Positions 8,391 to 16,536 of a DNA stretch of 64,000 nt are shown here, in pieces. The translations under genes and the position numbers were made by a program. Source of the DNA: Bacillota bacterium. Its GTDB lineage: Bacteria; Bacillota; UBA994; UBA5500. The stretch lies in contig JAKOXL010000029.1 of the NCBI GenBank assembly GCA_029781045.1, positions 1 to 64,000 on the forward strand, in the 5' to 3' direction. The first letter of the stretch is position 1; each line of letters starts with the position of its first letter. The notes beneath the pieces are model-generated. The model was not told where the DNA came from. It saw only the letters and a list, made by a program, of their open reading frames with translations, and did no database searches.

Positions 8391-10115
8391 ATGCTGAAAC
8401 TAGCTCGCTACTTAAAGCCCTACCTTTTGGCAGTAGTGGCAGTAGCGATTCTCGTGTTTTTACAGTCCATATCGCAATTATATTTACCTAACCTAATGAG
8501 CGAAATTGTAGACGTGGGCATCGTTAGCGGAGACAGCAGCTTCATTTTGCGTGTTGGCGGACGCATGCTGTTAGTGGCGGCGCTGGGTGCAGCCTGTACC
8601 ATTGGCGCCAGCTATCTGTCGGCCCGTACTTCGGCGGCTTTTGGCAGCGACCTGCGCCTGCGTATGTTTGAGAAGGTTTCCGCCTTCTCCTTGAGTGAGT
8701 TCGATAGAATTGGTACTGCTTCTCTAATTACACGCACCACCAACGACATCATGCAGATGCAACAGGTGGTGGTCTTCGGGCTGCGCATGGCGCTGATGGC
8801 ACCGATGATGTTGATTGGCGGCATTGTTATGGCTGTCTCCACCAATCCTGGGCTAACCATGTCATTGGCTGCCGTTATTCCCGTACTAGCATTAATAATG
8901 GCGTTGGTGGGCGGAAAGGGAATGCCCTTGTTTCGGGCTATGCAGGCCAAACTTGACACCCTTAACCGGGTGCTGCGCGAACACCTTACCGGTATTCGTG
9001 TCATCCGGGCTTTCAATCGGGGTGCCTATGAGGAAAGGCGTTTCGATGAGGCCAACTACGACTTAACCCAGACCGCCATTCGCGTCAACCGTCTAATGGC
9101 AGTTGTTCAGCCTATCTTCCTTCTGCTTTTTAACTTTATGGCCCTGGCCATTCTGTGGTTTGGTGGGCTACGGGTAGACCAGGGCGGCTTGCAGGTGGGT
9201 AACCTAATGGCATTTATCCAGTACGCCATGCAGATTCTAAGTTCTCTCGTTATGCTTTCTATGATGTTTGTAATGTTGCCTCGAGCCTCCGTGTCAGCCA
9301 ACCGCATCAATGAGGTGCTAGACATGGATCCAGAAATTGTTGATCCACCAGTGGCAAAAGAGCCAGAGCGACGAGGGGTGCTAGAGTTTAAAGAGGTAAC
9401 CTTTAGTTACCCGGGAGCGGAGCAGCCGGCACTGAAAGACATTTCTTTCAAGGCTGAACCGGGACAAGTGACAGCCATAATAGGCGGCACCGGCTCGGGC
9501 AAAAGTACCCTTTTGAACCTGATAGTGCGCTTCTACGACGTGGATGCGGGCGGCGTATATGTGGATGGGGTGGACGTACGCCAGCTGACGCAGGCTGACC
9601 TGCGGTCGCGCATAGGCCTGGTGCCGCAGACGGCTGTGCTATTCTCGGGCAGTGTGGGGGAGAACATCCGGTACGGTAAGACCGACGCCAGTGCTGAGGA
9701 AATAGAAGAGGCTGCCCGTATTGCCCAGGCCAGTGAGTTTATTACCGGTATGCCGGAGGGCTTTGAGGCCGCCATAGCTCAAAGCGGTACTAACCTTTCC
9801 GGCGGCCAAAAACAACGACTCTCTATCGCGCGCGCCTTGGTGCGCAGGCCCGAGATCTATTTGCTCGACGACAGTTTCTCAGCCCTCGATTACAGAACCG
9901 ATGCCAGACTGCGAGCCGCCTTAAGGCGAGATACAGCACAAGCCACTGTCGTTATTGTGGCCCAAAGGGTGAGCACCGTAATGGATGCGGACCAGATTAT
10001 CGTGCTGGATGAGGGACGCATTGTGGGTAAGGGGCGCCATCAGGAACTACTGAAGAGCTGCGCTGTCTACCGCGAAATTGTGGCGTCGCAGCTGGCAGAG
10101 GAGGAATTGGCATGA
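8391..10115 (+). CDS. ABC exporter half-transporter A (degenerate-site subunit)
   Basis: 574 aa from ATG 8391 (9 bases after GGGAG; the GTG at 8382 sits on the ribosome site itself). Six-helix exporter domain (about 1-310), then an ATPase with Walker A GGTGSGKST, signature LSGGQKQR and Walker B IYLLDDSFSALD. Asp replaces the catalytic Glu after Walker B, as in the degenerate NBD of heterodimeric exporters of the BmrC/BmrD or TM287/288 kind. Overlaps the next gene by ATGA, so the two are co-translated. Likely multidrug or lipid export; substrate unknown. Confidence 0.93.
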   Translation: MLKLARYLKPYLLAVVAVAILVFLQSISQLYLPNLMSEIVDVGIVSGDSSFILRVGGRMLLVAALGAACTIGASYLSARTSAAFGSDLRLRMFEKVSAFSLSEFDRIGTASLITRTTNDIMQMQQVVVFGLRMALMAPMMLIGGIVMAVSTNPGLTMSLAAVIPVLALIMALVGGKGMPLFRAMQAKLDTLNRVLREHLTGIRVIRAFNRGAYEERRFDEANYDLTQTAIRVNRLMAVVQPIFLLLFNFMALAILWFGGLRVDQGGLQVGNLMAFIQYAMQILSSLVMLSMMFVMLPRASVSANRINEVLDMDPEIVDPPVAKEPERRGVLEFKEVTFSYPGAEQPALKDISFKAEPGQVTAIIGGTGSGKSTLLNLIVRFYDVDAGGVYVDGVDVRQLTQADLRSRIGLVPQTAVLFSGSVGENIRYGKTDASAEEIEEAARIAQASEFITGMPEGFEAAIAQSGTNLSGGQKQRLSIARALVRRPEIYLLDDSFSALDYRTDARLRAALRRDTAQATVVIVAQRVSTVMDADQIIVLDEGRIVGKGRHQELLKSCAVYREIVASQLAEEELA

Positions 10116-12004
10116 GGCAGCAGCAACCTGGGCAGCAGCCGGCCGCCAGCGGTCAGAGCCACCGGAGACCGCGCATAGGGGTAGGAGGGGGGCACCACGG
10201 CTTTGGGCGCCCCGTCGAGAAGGCGAAAGACTTTAGAGGCACCTTGCGCCGCCTGGTGCGATATGTACGGCCCCACTATAAGCAAATGATGGTGGTGTTC
10301 GTGATGGCCATTTTGAGCACCGCCGCCAACTTGGCCAGCCCTAAGATCATGGGCAAAGCCATCACTAAGCTCTTTGCTGGTGCCATGGAGAAGCTACAGG
10401 GCGTGCCCGGGGCAACCATCGATTTCGCCTATGTGGGGCGGATTCTCATCATATTAGCTGGTCTCTATCTGTTCAGTTCCCTTTTCAGCTATTTACAGCA
10501 GATAATGATGGCCTCTGTGGCCCAAAAGACCGTCTATAACTTGCGGCGAGATGTAAACGCCAAGTTGGGCCGACTTCCTTTGAAATTCTTCGACTCCCAC
10601 ACCCACGGCGAAATCCTAAGCCGCGTAACCAACGATGTGGACAATATCAGCAGCACCTTGCAGCAGAGTATTATTCAAATGCTTACGTCTGTCGTCACCC
10701 TAATTGGTGTGGTGGTGATGATGCTGACCATTAGTTGGCAGCTAACCCTGTTTACCCTGATAACGATCCCGCTATACGTGCTTGTCACCGGTTTGGTGGC
10801 CTCCCGTTCGCAGAAGTATTTCGCGGCGCAACAGCGTAGTTTGGGCGAACTAAATGGCCATGTAGAAGAGATGTACGCAGGCCACCGCGTCATAAAGGCC
10901 TTCGGGCGGGAGCAAGCCTCAGTGGCTAAGTTTAAGGAGATAAACGAGCAGCTATTCGGGGCCGCCTGGCGAGCCCAGTTCATTTCTGGCGTCATTATGC
11001 CCCTGATGAACATGGTCAACAACCTGGGCTACGTGCTCATTTCTGTGGTAGGTGGCATTTTCGTCACCAAGCAAACTTTGGAGTTGGGCGATGTGCAGGC
11101 TTTTATCCAATATGCCCGCCAGTTCACCCAGCCCATTATGCAAACGGCTAATATTGCTAACGTGCTCCAGTCAACGGTGGCTTCGGCTGAGCGGGTATTT
11201 GAACTACTGGATGAAGGGGAAGAAGTGCCCGACAAAGAGCCGCCAGTGATCATTGAACAGCCGCAGGGCAAAGTGGTTTTCCAGGGTGTCAAGTTCGGCT
11301 ATAGCCCAGATAAGCCACTAATAACGGATATGAATATCGATGTTCAGGCCGGCCAATCCATTGCTATTGTGGGCCCCACCGGGGCAGGGAAGACCACTCT
11401 GGTAAACTTGCTTATGCGCTTTTATGAAATCGATGGCGGTAAGGTCACCATTGATGGCCAAGATATCCGTGACCTACGGCGCGGCGATCTACGTAGCCTC
11501 TTTGGTATGGTTCTACAAGACACCTGGCTCTTTAACGGTACCATCCGCGATAACATTGCCTACGGTCGTCCTGATGCCAGTGAAGAGGAGATTGTGCAGG
11601 CTGCTAGGGCCGCCCACGCCGACCACTTCATTCGTACTCTTCCCGATGGCTATGACACCGTCATCAATGAGGAGGCCTCTAACATTTCCCAGGGTCAAAA
11701 ACAGTTGCTCACCATTGCGCGCGCTGTCCTAGCAGATCCGGCCATCTTGATCCTAGACGAGGCTACTAGCAGTGTCGACACCCGTACTGAAGTGTTAATA
11801 CAGGAGGCCATGGCCAAGCTTATGCAGGGTCGTACCAGCTTTGTTATTGCCCATCGCTTGTCCACCATCCGTAATGCCGACCTCATTCTAGTGATGAATG
11901 AGGGTAACGTCATCGAGCAGGGAACCCACGAGCAGTTGCTGGCCAAGGGTGGCTTCTATGCAGAACTCTACAACAGCCAGTTTACCAGCAACGGAGTAGC
12001 TTAG
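10112..12004 (+). CDS. ABC exporter half-transporter B (catalytic subunit)
   Basis: 630 aa, overlapping its partner by 4 bases. Extra basic, Gly/Gln-rich N-terminus (about 1-45), six transmembrane helices, then an ATPase with Walker A GPTGAGKTT, Walker B LILDEATSSVD with the catalytic Glu, and a non-standard signature NISQGQKQ. The complementary defects in the two subunits (Asp for Glu in A, altered signature in B) are what heterodimeric ABC exporters show: one working and one silent ATP site. Controlled with subunit A by the upstream operator. Confidence 0.93.
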   Translation: MRQQQPGQQPAASGQSHRRPRIGVGGGHHGFGRPVEKAKDFRGTLRRLVRYVRPHYKQMMVVFVMAILSTAANLASPKIMGKAITKLFAGAMEKLQGVPGATIDFAYVGRILIILAGLYLFSSLFSYLQQIMMASVAQKTVYNLRRDVNAKLGRLPLKFFDSHTHGEILSRVTNDVDNISSTLQQSIIQMLTSVVTLIGVVVMMLTISWQLTLFTLITIPLYVLVTGLVASRSQKYFAAQQRSLGELNGHVEEMYAGHRVIKAFGREQASVAKFKEINEQLFGAAWRAQFISGVIMPLMNMVNNLGYVLISVVGGIFVTKQTLELGDVQAFIQYARQFTQPIMQTANIANVLQSTVASAERVFELLDEGEEVPDKEPPVIIEQPQGKVVFQGVKFGYSPDKPLITDMNIDVQAGQSIAIVGPTGAGKTTLVNLLMRFYEIDGGKVTIDGQDIRDLRRGDLRSLFGMVLQDTWLFNGTIRDNIAYGRPDASEEEIVQAARAAHADHFIRTLPDGYDTVINEEASNISQGQKQLLTIARAVLADPAILILDEATSSVDTRTEVLIQEAMAKLMQGRTSFVIAHRLSTIRNADLILVMNEGNVIEQGTHEQLLAKGGFYAELYNSQFTSNGVA

Positions 12005-12029
12005 ACACGAAGAAGCCTGTGAAGTGACG

Positions 12030-12253
12030 CATGACTGCAAGTTTGGAGCCTGCTAAGAGGGTATCGGCAAGCTGGGCAGGTCATGCTTGTGTCCAATCAC
12101 ACTTAAAACGAGAAGCGCCTGAAGAGTGGGCGCTAGCAGTGCAGGTTTTCTCTCCTGACTCACCCCTAGTTGGTCAGGATACCCTCCCTATTGTGTCCCT
12201 GGGAGGAGCTTTGACTTGTGAATAGGGCTGCGAGAATGTCTCGCAGCCCTATT
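12030..12253 (+). ncRNA. Candidate structured RNA with terminator
   Basis: A 9-base helix GAGGGTATC (12057-12065) / GATACCCTC (12178-12186) closes a junction holding three hairpins: CAAGC/GCTTG (12068-12089), AGCGCCT/GGGCGCT (12114-12134) and CTGAC/GTCAG (12155-12177). A strong terminator follows at 12221-12253. No known riboswitch core was recognised. It lies after the exporter operon, with no plus-strand gene directly behind, so a 3'-UTR-derived or independent small RNA is possible. Pairing was found by eye only. ORF 12031-12225 here is not convincing. Confidence 0.3.
12221..12253. terminator. Terminator, exporter side and ymaF side
   Basis: AATAGGGCTGCGAGA / TCTCGCAGCCCTATT, 15 perfect pairs with a 3-base loop, between convergent transcription units. 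Confidence 0.85.
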
Positions 12254-12297
12254 GCTATATGGTTTAGGATTTATCTAACAGCGAAGATGGCTCTTCT

Positions 12298-12654
12298 CTA
12301 CATGCTCATTTCTTCTAAAGCTTGGCGTACGATGTTGGCAGGGATGTTAGGAGCCCGACGGGTGCGGGCGCGCAGGCGGTGCCGATGATCAAGGTTGATG
12401 GTGGTGCGAGCGTTGATGATGTGGTAATGCATTCCGGTACCGGGGATAGGGATACCGGGGCCAGTGAAGCGGTTAATGGCATGAGCGTGGCGGCGATCAA
12501 AAGAAGTTAAGGTGCGAACGCGATGAACATGGGTGCCATTGGATAGCACAACTGCGCGGTCAGTGATGTTCAAGACAAGATGCCGATGATCGCGTTCTAC
12601 CGTGGTAAAACGGGCCAGGCCATGGGTATGGCCATTTCGCAGTCTGATTGCCAT
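12298..12654 (-). CDS. YmaF family protein
   Basis: 118 aa, ATG behind AGGAGGTGATT. Composed of repeated His-rich strands (HTHG, DHRHLV, THVHRV, HAHAINRFTGPGIPIPG, MHYHII, DHRHRL), the pattern of the YmaF family known from Bacillus. Function is unknown; the regular H-x-H spacing suggests metal binding or a surface beta-structure (inference). Its neighbours are spore coat genes, which would fit a spore-associated role. Confidence 0.75.
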   Translation of the reverse strand: MAIRLRNGHTHGLARFTTVERDHRHLVLNITDRAVVLSNGTHVHRVRTLTSFDRRHAHAINRFTGPGIPIPGTGMHYHIINARTTINLDHRHRLRARTRRAPNIPANIVRQALEEMSM

Positions 12655-12827
12655 CTGTCAATCACCTCCTACTGTCTAGCATATGTTGGGTATAACTTTA
12701 GGTGTTACAGAACAAGCCTACAGTCTTTCATGCTAACGGTATAATTTAGCAATTAGCATAAGGCGTAACCAACAGCAAATGGGGAAGACTGCTAAGTGAG
12801 TAAGATCTAAAAGGAGGAGCTAGCTAG

Positions 12828-13043
12828 ATGCACAACAGTCATTTGGCACCCCATGAAATGCTGGATTTGCACGAACTGATAGGCATGAAAAACGTACGCG
12901 CTGCCAAGTCGGCGGCCATGATGAACATGGTAACCGACCCCCAGTTGCGCAACTTCCTGCAACAAGAAGTGCAGACCGCTACGCAACATGCCCATCAGAT
13001 TCAGAGCCTGTTAAGTGGTGTAACGACAGGAGGTAGGTATTAG
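12828..13043 (+). CDS. CotF-like coat protein, N-terminal-half homologue
   Basis: 71 aa, ATG after AAAGGAGGAG. One helical hairpin (LAPHEMLDLHELIGMKNVRA ...) of the type found in the first half of Coat F proteins. Its stop codon overlaps the next start (TAGTG), so the pair is co-translated. Probably forms a four-helix unit with the next product (inference). Spore coat role by family. Confidence 0.75.
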   Translation: MHNSHLAPHEMLDLHELIGMKNVRAAKSAAMMNMVTDPQLRNFLQQEVQTATQHAHQIQSLLSGVTTGGRY

Positions 13044-13441
13044 TGCAACAACTAGGTAATACGAACTATGGTTCAACTATGAATACCCAACCCTTGAACG
13101 ACCAGCTGATTGCCGGCGATCTACTGAGCTCAGTCAAAGCTGGTATCAAAGCTACCGCTGCTGCCCTCACGGAAACCGCAACGCCGGAGGTGCGCCGCAC
13201 CCTAGAACAGCAGCTGCAACAGGGGCTCAATTTCCATCAGCAGCTTACCAACTTCATGATGCAGAAGGGCTGGTACAAGCCCTATGATGTGCAGGCCATG
13301 ATTCAAGGTGATTTGCAGCAGACCCAACAGATTCATCAGCAATTAGGTGAATCGATGCAGTATCATCAGCAGTTTGGTTCAAGTTACACCCAACCCCAAT
13401 ATGGACAAACCCAGTACATCCAACAGCAGTATAGGCAATAG
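13043..13441 (+). CDS. CotF-like spore coat protein
   Basis: 132 aa, GTG start overlapping the previous stop by one base, with AGGAGGTAGG as ribosome site. Residues about 18-82 (NDQLIAGDLLSSVKAGIKAT ... MMQKGWYKPY) are the Coat F domain; the C-terminal third is rich in Gln, Tyr and His. Together with the preceding small gene it is a split form of the fused protein at 915-1484. Confidence 0.8.
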   Translation: MQQLGNTNYGSTMNTQPLNDQLIAGDLLSSVKAGIKATAAALTETATPEVRRTLEQQLQQGLNFHQQLTNFMMQKGWYKPYDVQAMIQGDLQQTQQIHQQLGESMQYHQQFGSSYTQPQYGQTQYIQQQYRQ

Positions 13442-13448
13442 CAAAATA

Positions 13449-13493
13449 GCAGGGGCTCGCAGCCGATAATGACTGCGGGCCCCTGCTCATTCT
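13449..13493 (+). terminator. Terminator after the coat gene pair
   Basis: GCAGGGGCTCGCAG / CTGCGGGCCCCTGC with a 10-base loop, followed by TCATTCT. Confidence 0.8.
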
Positions 13494-13496
13494 ACA

Positions 13497-14207
13497 TTAG
13501 CCGTTGGAGACATCTTGAGGAAAGACGGCTAGCTCCTCTCGCACTGTGCTAAACATATTGCCATCCCAGCTGAGATAGTCTTGAATATAACCTAGGGTGT
13601 CGGCGGCGAAGGTGCCGTAAACTCTGGTCAAAGCCAGGAGGCTACATACACCACTACTTTCATCAAGAACAACGGGAATAGCCATAATAAACGGTCCCAC
13701 ATTGGCCTCGGTAGGCTGCTTAAGAGTCCCGTCGGGGTTGTAAAGATCAGCCGCGGCCGGGTCTAGGCTCACGTCAATTCTATACTGCTGCCCATGCCCG
13801 TTCTCAACCACCACCGTGAAGCCATCGACGTAGTAGGCGCGGAACTGACGACTAACTTCATACCGTTCTCCGGAGAAGAGCAACCGCAGCCTACTATTGA
13901 CAAAAGAGTATATGTAAGTGAAAACAAAACCGCCACTACCACCCGACTGAATACTGACTTTAATATCCAATACTCCATCGCCAGTAAAGTCACAGAGGTA
14001 AATAGTGGGCTCATACCCCATGTTTTCCGGCAGAGCCACCTGGGTGATACGTCCTGTCATTCCGTTTTGGATCAGCAGAGTAATGTCTTGAATAAAGGGG
14101 CTATCCTCAGTTCTCACACCTGTTAGCCAAACTCTATCGGCTACGCCGTCGCCGGTAACATCTCCAGTGCGGCTCACAATAACTTCTGGTGCACCACTTG
14201 ACTTCAC
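13497..14207 (-). CDS. Hypothetical protein with DxTGDGxxD (VCBS/FG-GAP-like) motifs
   Basis: 236 aa, GTG start behind GGAGGGGGG. Two calcium-loop-like motifs, DVTGDGVADRV (about 16-26) and DFTGDGVLDIKV (about 73-84), sit in a beta-rich protein, as in FG-GAP/VCBS beta-propeller repeats. No signal peptide or membrane segment is visible. Related proteins occur in spore formers next to coat genes, so a spore-surface role is plausible but not shown. Confidence 0.6.
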   Translation of the reverse strand: MKSSGAPEVIVSRTGDVTGDGVADRVWLTGVRTEDSPFIQDITLLIQNGMTGRITQVALPENMGYEPTIYLCDFTGDGVLDIKVSIQSGGSGGFVFTYIYSFVNSRLRLLFSGERYEVSRQFRAYYVDGFTVVVENGHGQQYRIDVSLDPAAADLYNPDGTLKQPTEANVGPFIMAIPVVLDESSGVCSLLALTRVYGTFAADTLGYIQDYLSWDGNMFSTVREELAVFPQDVSNG

Positions 14208-14508
14208 TTAAACTCCCCCCTCCATAAGCCTTGCTGTTGCATATTATGCTTTGGAGAAGAAAAAGGGGAGAGATCAGCCGTAGAAGAATGTACCCATTTA
14301 GAGTAGCTTCAAGATAAGTCTATTCTATGCGAGTCAGAGAACGGTCTATTGGTCAGCCGCATCCTTCTCGCCCTGGTTCCGGGTTCCATTGCAGTTACCC
14401 ACGCCCTCTTCCATCCATTACTGTAGCTCACGCTACAGGGTGCAATAGAAAAGGTTGCTCTTCCTAGTTGCCTCAGTGTTGCCTAACTCTTGTTGCTAGG
14501 AGGGCCAT
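14208..14508. other. Intergenic region with no recognised gene
   Basis: About 300 bases. I see a small hairpin TGTAGC-tcac-GCTACA near 14421 and no convincing ORF, tRNA or riboswitch. Confidence 0.5.
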
Positions 14509-14822
14509 ATGCAGCAAAGCTGATACGACGATCATGACTTCTTTAACCGTCATAGACAGATGGCCCGCTCTGTGAATGGCTTAAGATGGAGCAGGGTAGT
14601 GGCATGAGAGGAAACAAGAGGCATGTGGCGGGCGTTTTCTGGACGTTCGCACATGCCTTTACTCATGGTTGCAACGACGAGCTGCGACCTTAGGCTTACC
14701 AGCGTGCTAGGAGGCTTGGTCTTGCAGCTTCGGAGGTAGATCAACTATATATCATGGTATTACACCTTCTGGAGATATACCGCATATCTTATAGAGCAGG
14801 ATTACTCTGGAAAAGGGGGGAC
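14509..14822 (+). pseudogene. Remnant of a class I SAM-dependent methyltransferase
   Basis: ATG at 14509 behind GGAGGG reads MQQS, then TGA, then YDDHDFFNRHRQMARSVNGL, which matches from memory the YDDPEFF..Y.QMxRSxxGLxGAGEW start of a common methyltransferase family. After a one-base shift the next stretch reads DGAG, TAG, WHE, and later VLHLLEIY recalls the ALHYxEDY motif. Several stops and frameshifts, and about one third of normal length, show a decayed gene. The minus-strand ORF 14550-14744 is a shadow. Confidence 0.55.
14620..14657. other. Inverted repeat inside the methyltransferase remnant
   Basis: GGCATGTG ... CACATGCC, 8-base perfect arms 22 bases apart. No T-run. May be chance or a recombination scar. 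Confidence 0.3.
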
Positions 14823-14826
14823 TAGT

Positions 14827-16230
14827 GTGCCTAGAAACAAAGCTCCACGCTTGAATGTTTGCAGAAACCTAGTTCTCGATCACAGCTTTGAGGAAGGTTT
14901 ACGCAATTGGGGTGTTTCTGGTGACGTCACCTATTACTCGGGTCAGCCTTTTACCGGGAACCAAAGCTTGCACATGAACTCCGGGGCGGCCAGCCTGTTC
15001 CAGAACGTGTCCCTAGCTGGAGTGGGGCGCCGACCTCTATTCCTCAGCTTCAATGTGCGTGGTTCCCAGGGGGCTGCCGACCTCATAGTTGATGTTATCT
15101 GGCTAGATCGGAGCCTACGGGTCCTTGGTGTTGGCCAGCACATGTATATTGGGGCAGAAAACTTCACTGGAGAACTTAACGCTCCGTTGACCTTCTTTGA
15201 GATAACTGACTTGCCACCTACACAGGCAGCCTACGCCAAGCTGGTGTTTAGCAAACAGGAGGGGGCCGTTGACAGCTATATCGATATTGACCAGGTGATC
15301 CTTGCTCCCATTCATTCCATCAACTTGGTGCAGAACCATGGTTTTGAACGGGGTTTGTTAATGTGGAACCCAACCAACTTCATCGCGGGCTTCAGCTTCC
15401 CACTTGAAGGTGGCGGCTTTGCTCGCGGCCAGGGCGATGGCTTGCTGACGCAAGATGTCTATATTGCCAATCAACCGCCGAGATCATCCTATTTGTTAAG
15501 CTTTGCTCTCAGCATACCGGAGGCTGTAGCCGTCGAAACTACCGTACGTGTGCAATGGTTGAATAGCGATGGTACCGTGATATCCGATGGCCTAGTGTTT
15601 TTCATCCCCTCCGCCTCGCTTCTGAATCGACAAGCCTACCTTACCTACGTGGCGGTTACTAGTCCAGCACCTCTAGGGGCTGTCAGAGCCCGAATCAGGT
15701 TTGAAAACCAAGGCGCGGGATTGTTTGAATATAGAATAGATCAAGTACTGTTTGCGAGAATCAGCCTGTCTAACCTGGTGCAAAACTCGAGCTTTGAAAA
15801 CGATCTTACTAGTTGGGATTCCGATGGTGTTAGTGCCACCAATATGCCAACTGCTTATGAAGGGAGCTGGGTTGCCAGTATACCTGCCACTGGTGGCTCT
15901 TTATCGCAACAGGTCCCGCTTCTCCGGGCGACTGGACGCTGCTACCTGCTCAGCTTTGCTCTCAAGGCTACCAGTGAAGAAGAAGAGGCCGCAGATGCGG
16001 TTCTACTGGCCAGAGTAATATGGGTAGACCGATTTGGCAGAGAGCTTGGTTTAGGCTTGGGTTTTGTTGCTCGTGTTGGCGTCACTGAAAGCGAAGATGC
16101 GACCTGGTCTGTCTTTGCTGCTATTACCGAACCAGCACCACCGGGCACTGTAGCAGCCAAGTTGCAGTTCAGCATGCCCGAATCGAGCGCTAGTCTCGAA
16201 CTGGATCATGTGGTGTTTACCCGACTGTAA
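14827..16230 (+). CDS. Three-repeat jelly-roll (CBM-like) protein, probable spore/cell surface
   Basis: 467 aa, GTG start behind GGGGGG. Three tandem repeats of about 150 residues, each opening with N-L-V-x-x-x-x-F-E (NLVLDHSFEEGLRNW, NLVQNHGFERGLLMW, NLVQNSSFENDLTSW) and each holding an LSFxLR/K strand, a VxWLD/N strand and a final (I/L)DQVxF strand. This is the layout of CBM_4_9-like beta-sandwich domains. No signal peptide is visible, so export or assembly on the forming spore is an inference. No catalytic motif seen. Confidence 0.65.
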   Translation: MPRNKAPRLNVCRNLVLDHSFEEGLRNWGVSGDVTYYSGQPFTGNQSLHMNSGAASLFQNVSLAGVGRRPLFLSFNVRGSQGAADLIVDVIWLDRSLRVLGVGQHMYIGAENFTGELNAPLTFFEITDLPPTQAAYAKLVFSKQEGAVDSYIDIDQVILAPIHSINLVQNHGFERGLLMWNPTNFIAGFSFPLEGGGFARGQGDGLLTQDVYIANQPPRSSYLLSFALSIPEAVAVETTVRVQWLNSDGTVISDGLVFFIPSASLLNRQAYLTYVAVTSPAPLGAVRARIRFENQGAGLFEYRIDQVLFARISLSNLVQNSSFENDLTSWDSDGVSATNMPTAYEGSWVASIPATGGSLSQQVPLLRATGRCYLLSFALKATSEEEEAADAVLLARVIWVDRFGRELGLGLGFVARVGVTESEDATWSVFAAITEPAPPGTVAAKLQFSMPESSASLELDHVVFTRL

Positions 16231-16286
16231 GTTGTTCTACCGGAAACGGGATTATCTAGTACCATTTCCATGTCTAACAACAAAGT

Positions 16287-16320
16287 GAGGCACGTTGCAT
16301 GCAACGTGCCTCAAATCCTT
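16287..16320. terminator. Terminator, 26-base perfect palindrome
   Basis: GAGGCACGTTGCA / TGCAACGTGCCTC followed by AAATCCTTTCT, between convergent genes. Confidence 0.75.
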
Positions 16321-16326
16321 TCTATG

Positions 16327-16536
16327 CTAATTCTCAACGGTGTAACCAGCATCTGCAACAGCAGCTACCATAGCCTCACGGGTTACTTTGCCTTCTTCGT
16401 ACTGCACCTGTACTTGGCCCGTGGTGAGATCCACATCCACATTATGAACTCCATCCAGATCGGTCAGTGCGCGAGCAACTGCTCGCCGGCAATGGCCTCA
16501 GCTCATGCCCCTCACTTTCAAAGTGATGCTCTGCAT
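16327..16536 (-). CDS. copZ: CopZ-like heavy-metal (HMA) chaperone with in-frame TGA, likely selenoprotein
   Basis: 69 codons from ATG 16536 (behind GGGAGGTGAG) to TAG 16327. Codon 13 is TGA at 16498-16500, so the ORF track misses it. The frame on both sides is a complete HMA domain: V-R-G-M-S-(TGA)-G-H-C-R-R-A-V ... LDGVHNVDVDL ... VADAGYTV. TGA stands exactly where the first Cys of GMxCxHC belongs, giving GMSUGHC. A hairpin GCGAGC-AGTT-GCTCGC begins 11 bases after the TGA, with G second in the loop, which fits bacterial SECIS rules. Sec would bind Cu(I) or another soft metal with Cys16. Alternative: a simple stop mutation. Confidence 0.75.
16471..16500 (-). promoter_or_regulatory. Candidate bacterial SECIS element
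   Basis: On the minus strand, TGA, 11 bases, then GCGAGC-AGTT-GCTCGC (perfect 6-bp stem, 4-base loop). The loop starts 18 bases after TGA with G in its second position, within the known range for SelB-dependent recoding. Confidence 0.6.

Noticed and set aside
12031-12225. 64-aa plus ORF after the exporter
   Set aside because: No ribosome site, composition not protein-like, and it lies inside the candidate structured RNA.
14550-14744. 64-aa minus-strand ORF
   Set aside because: Lies antisense to the methyltransferase remnant; no ribosome site and no recognisable motif.
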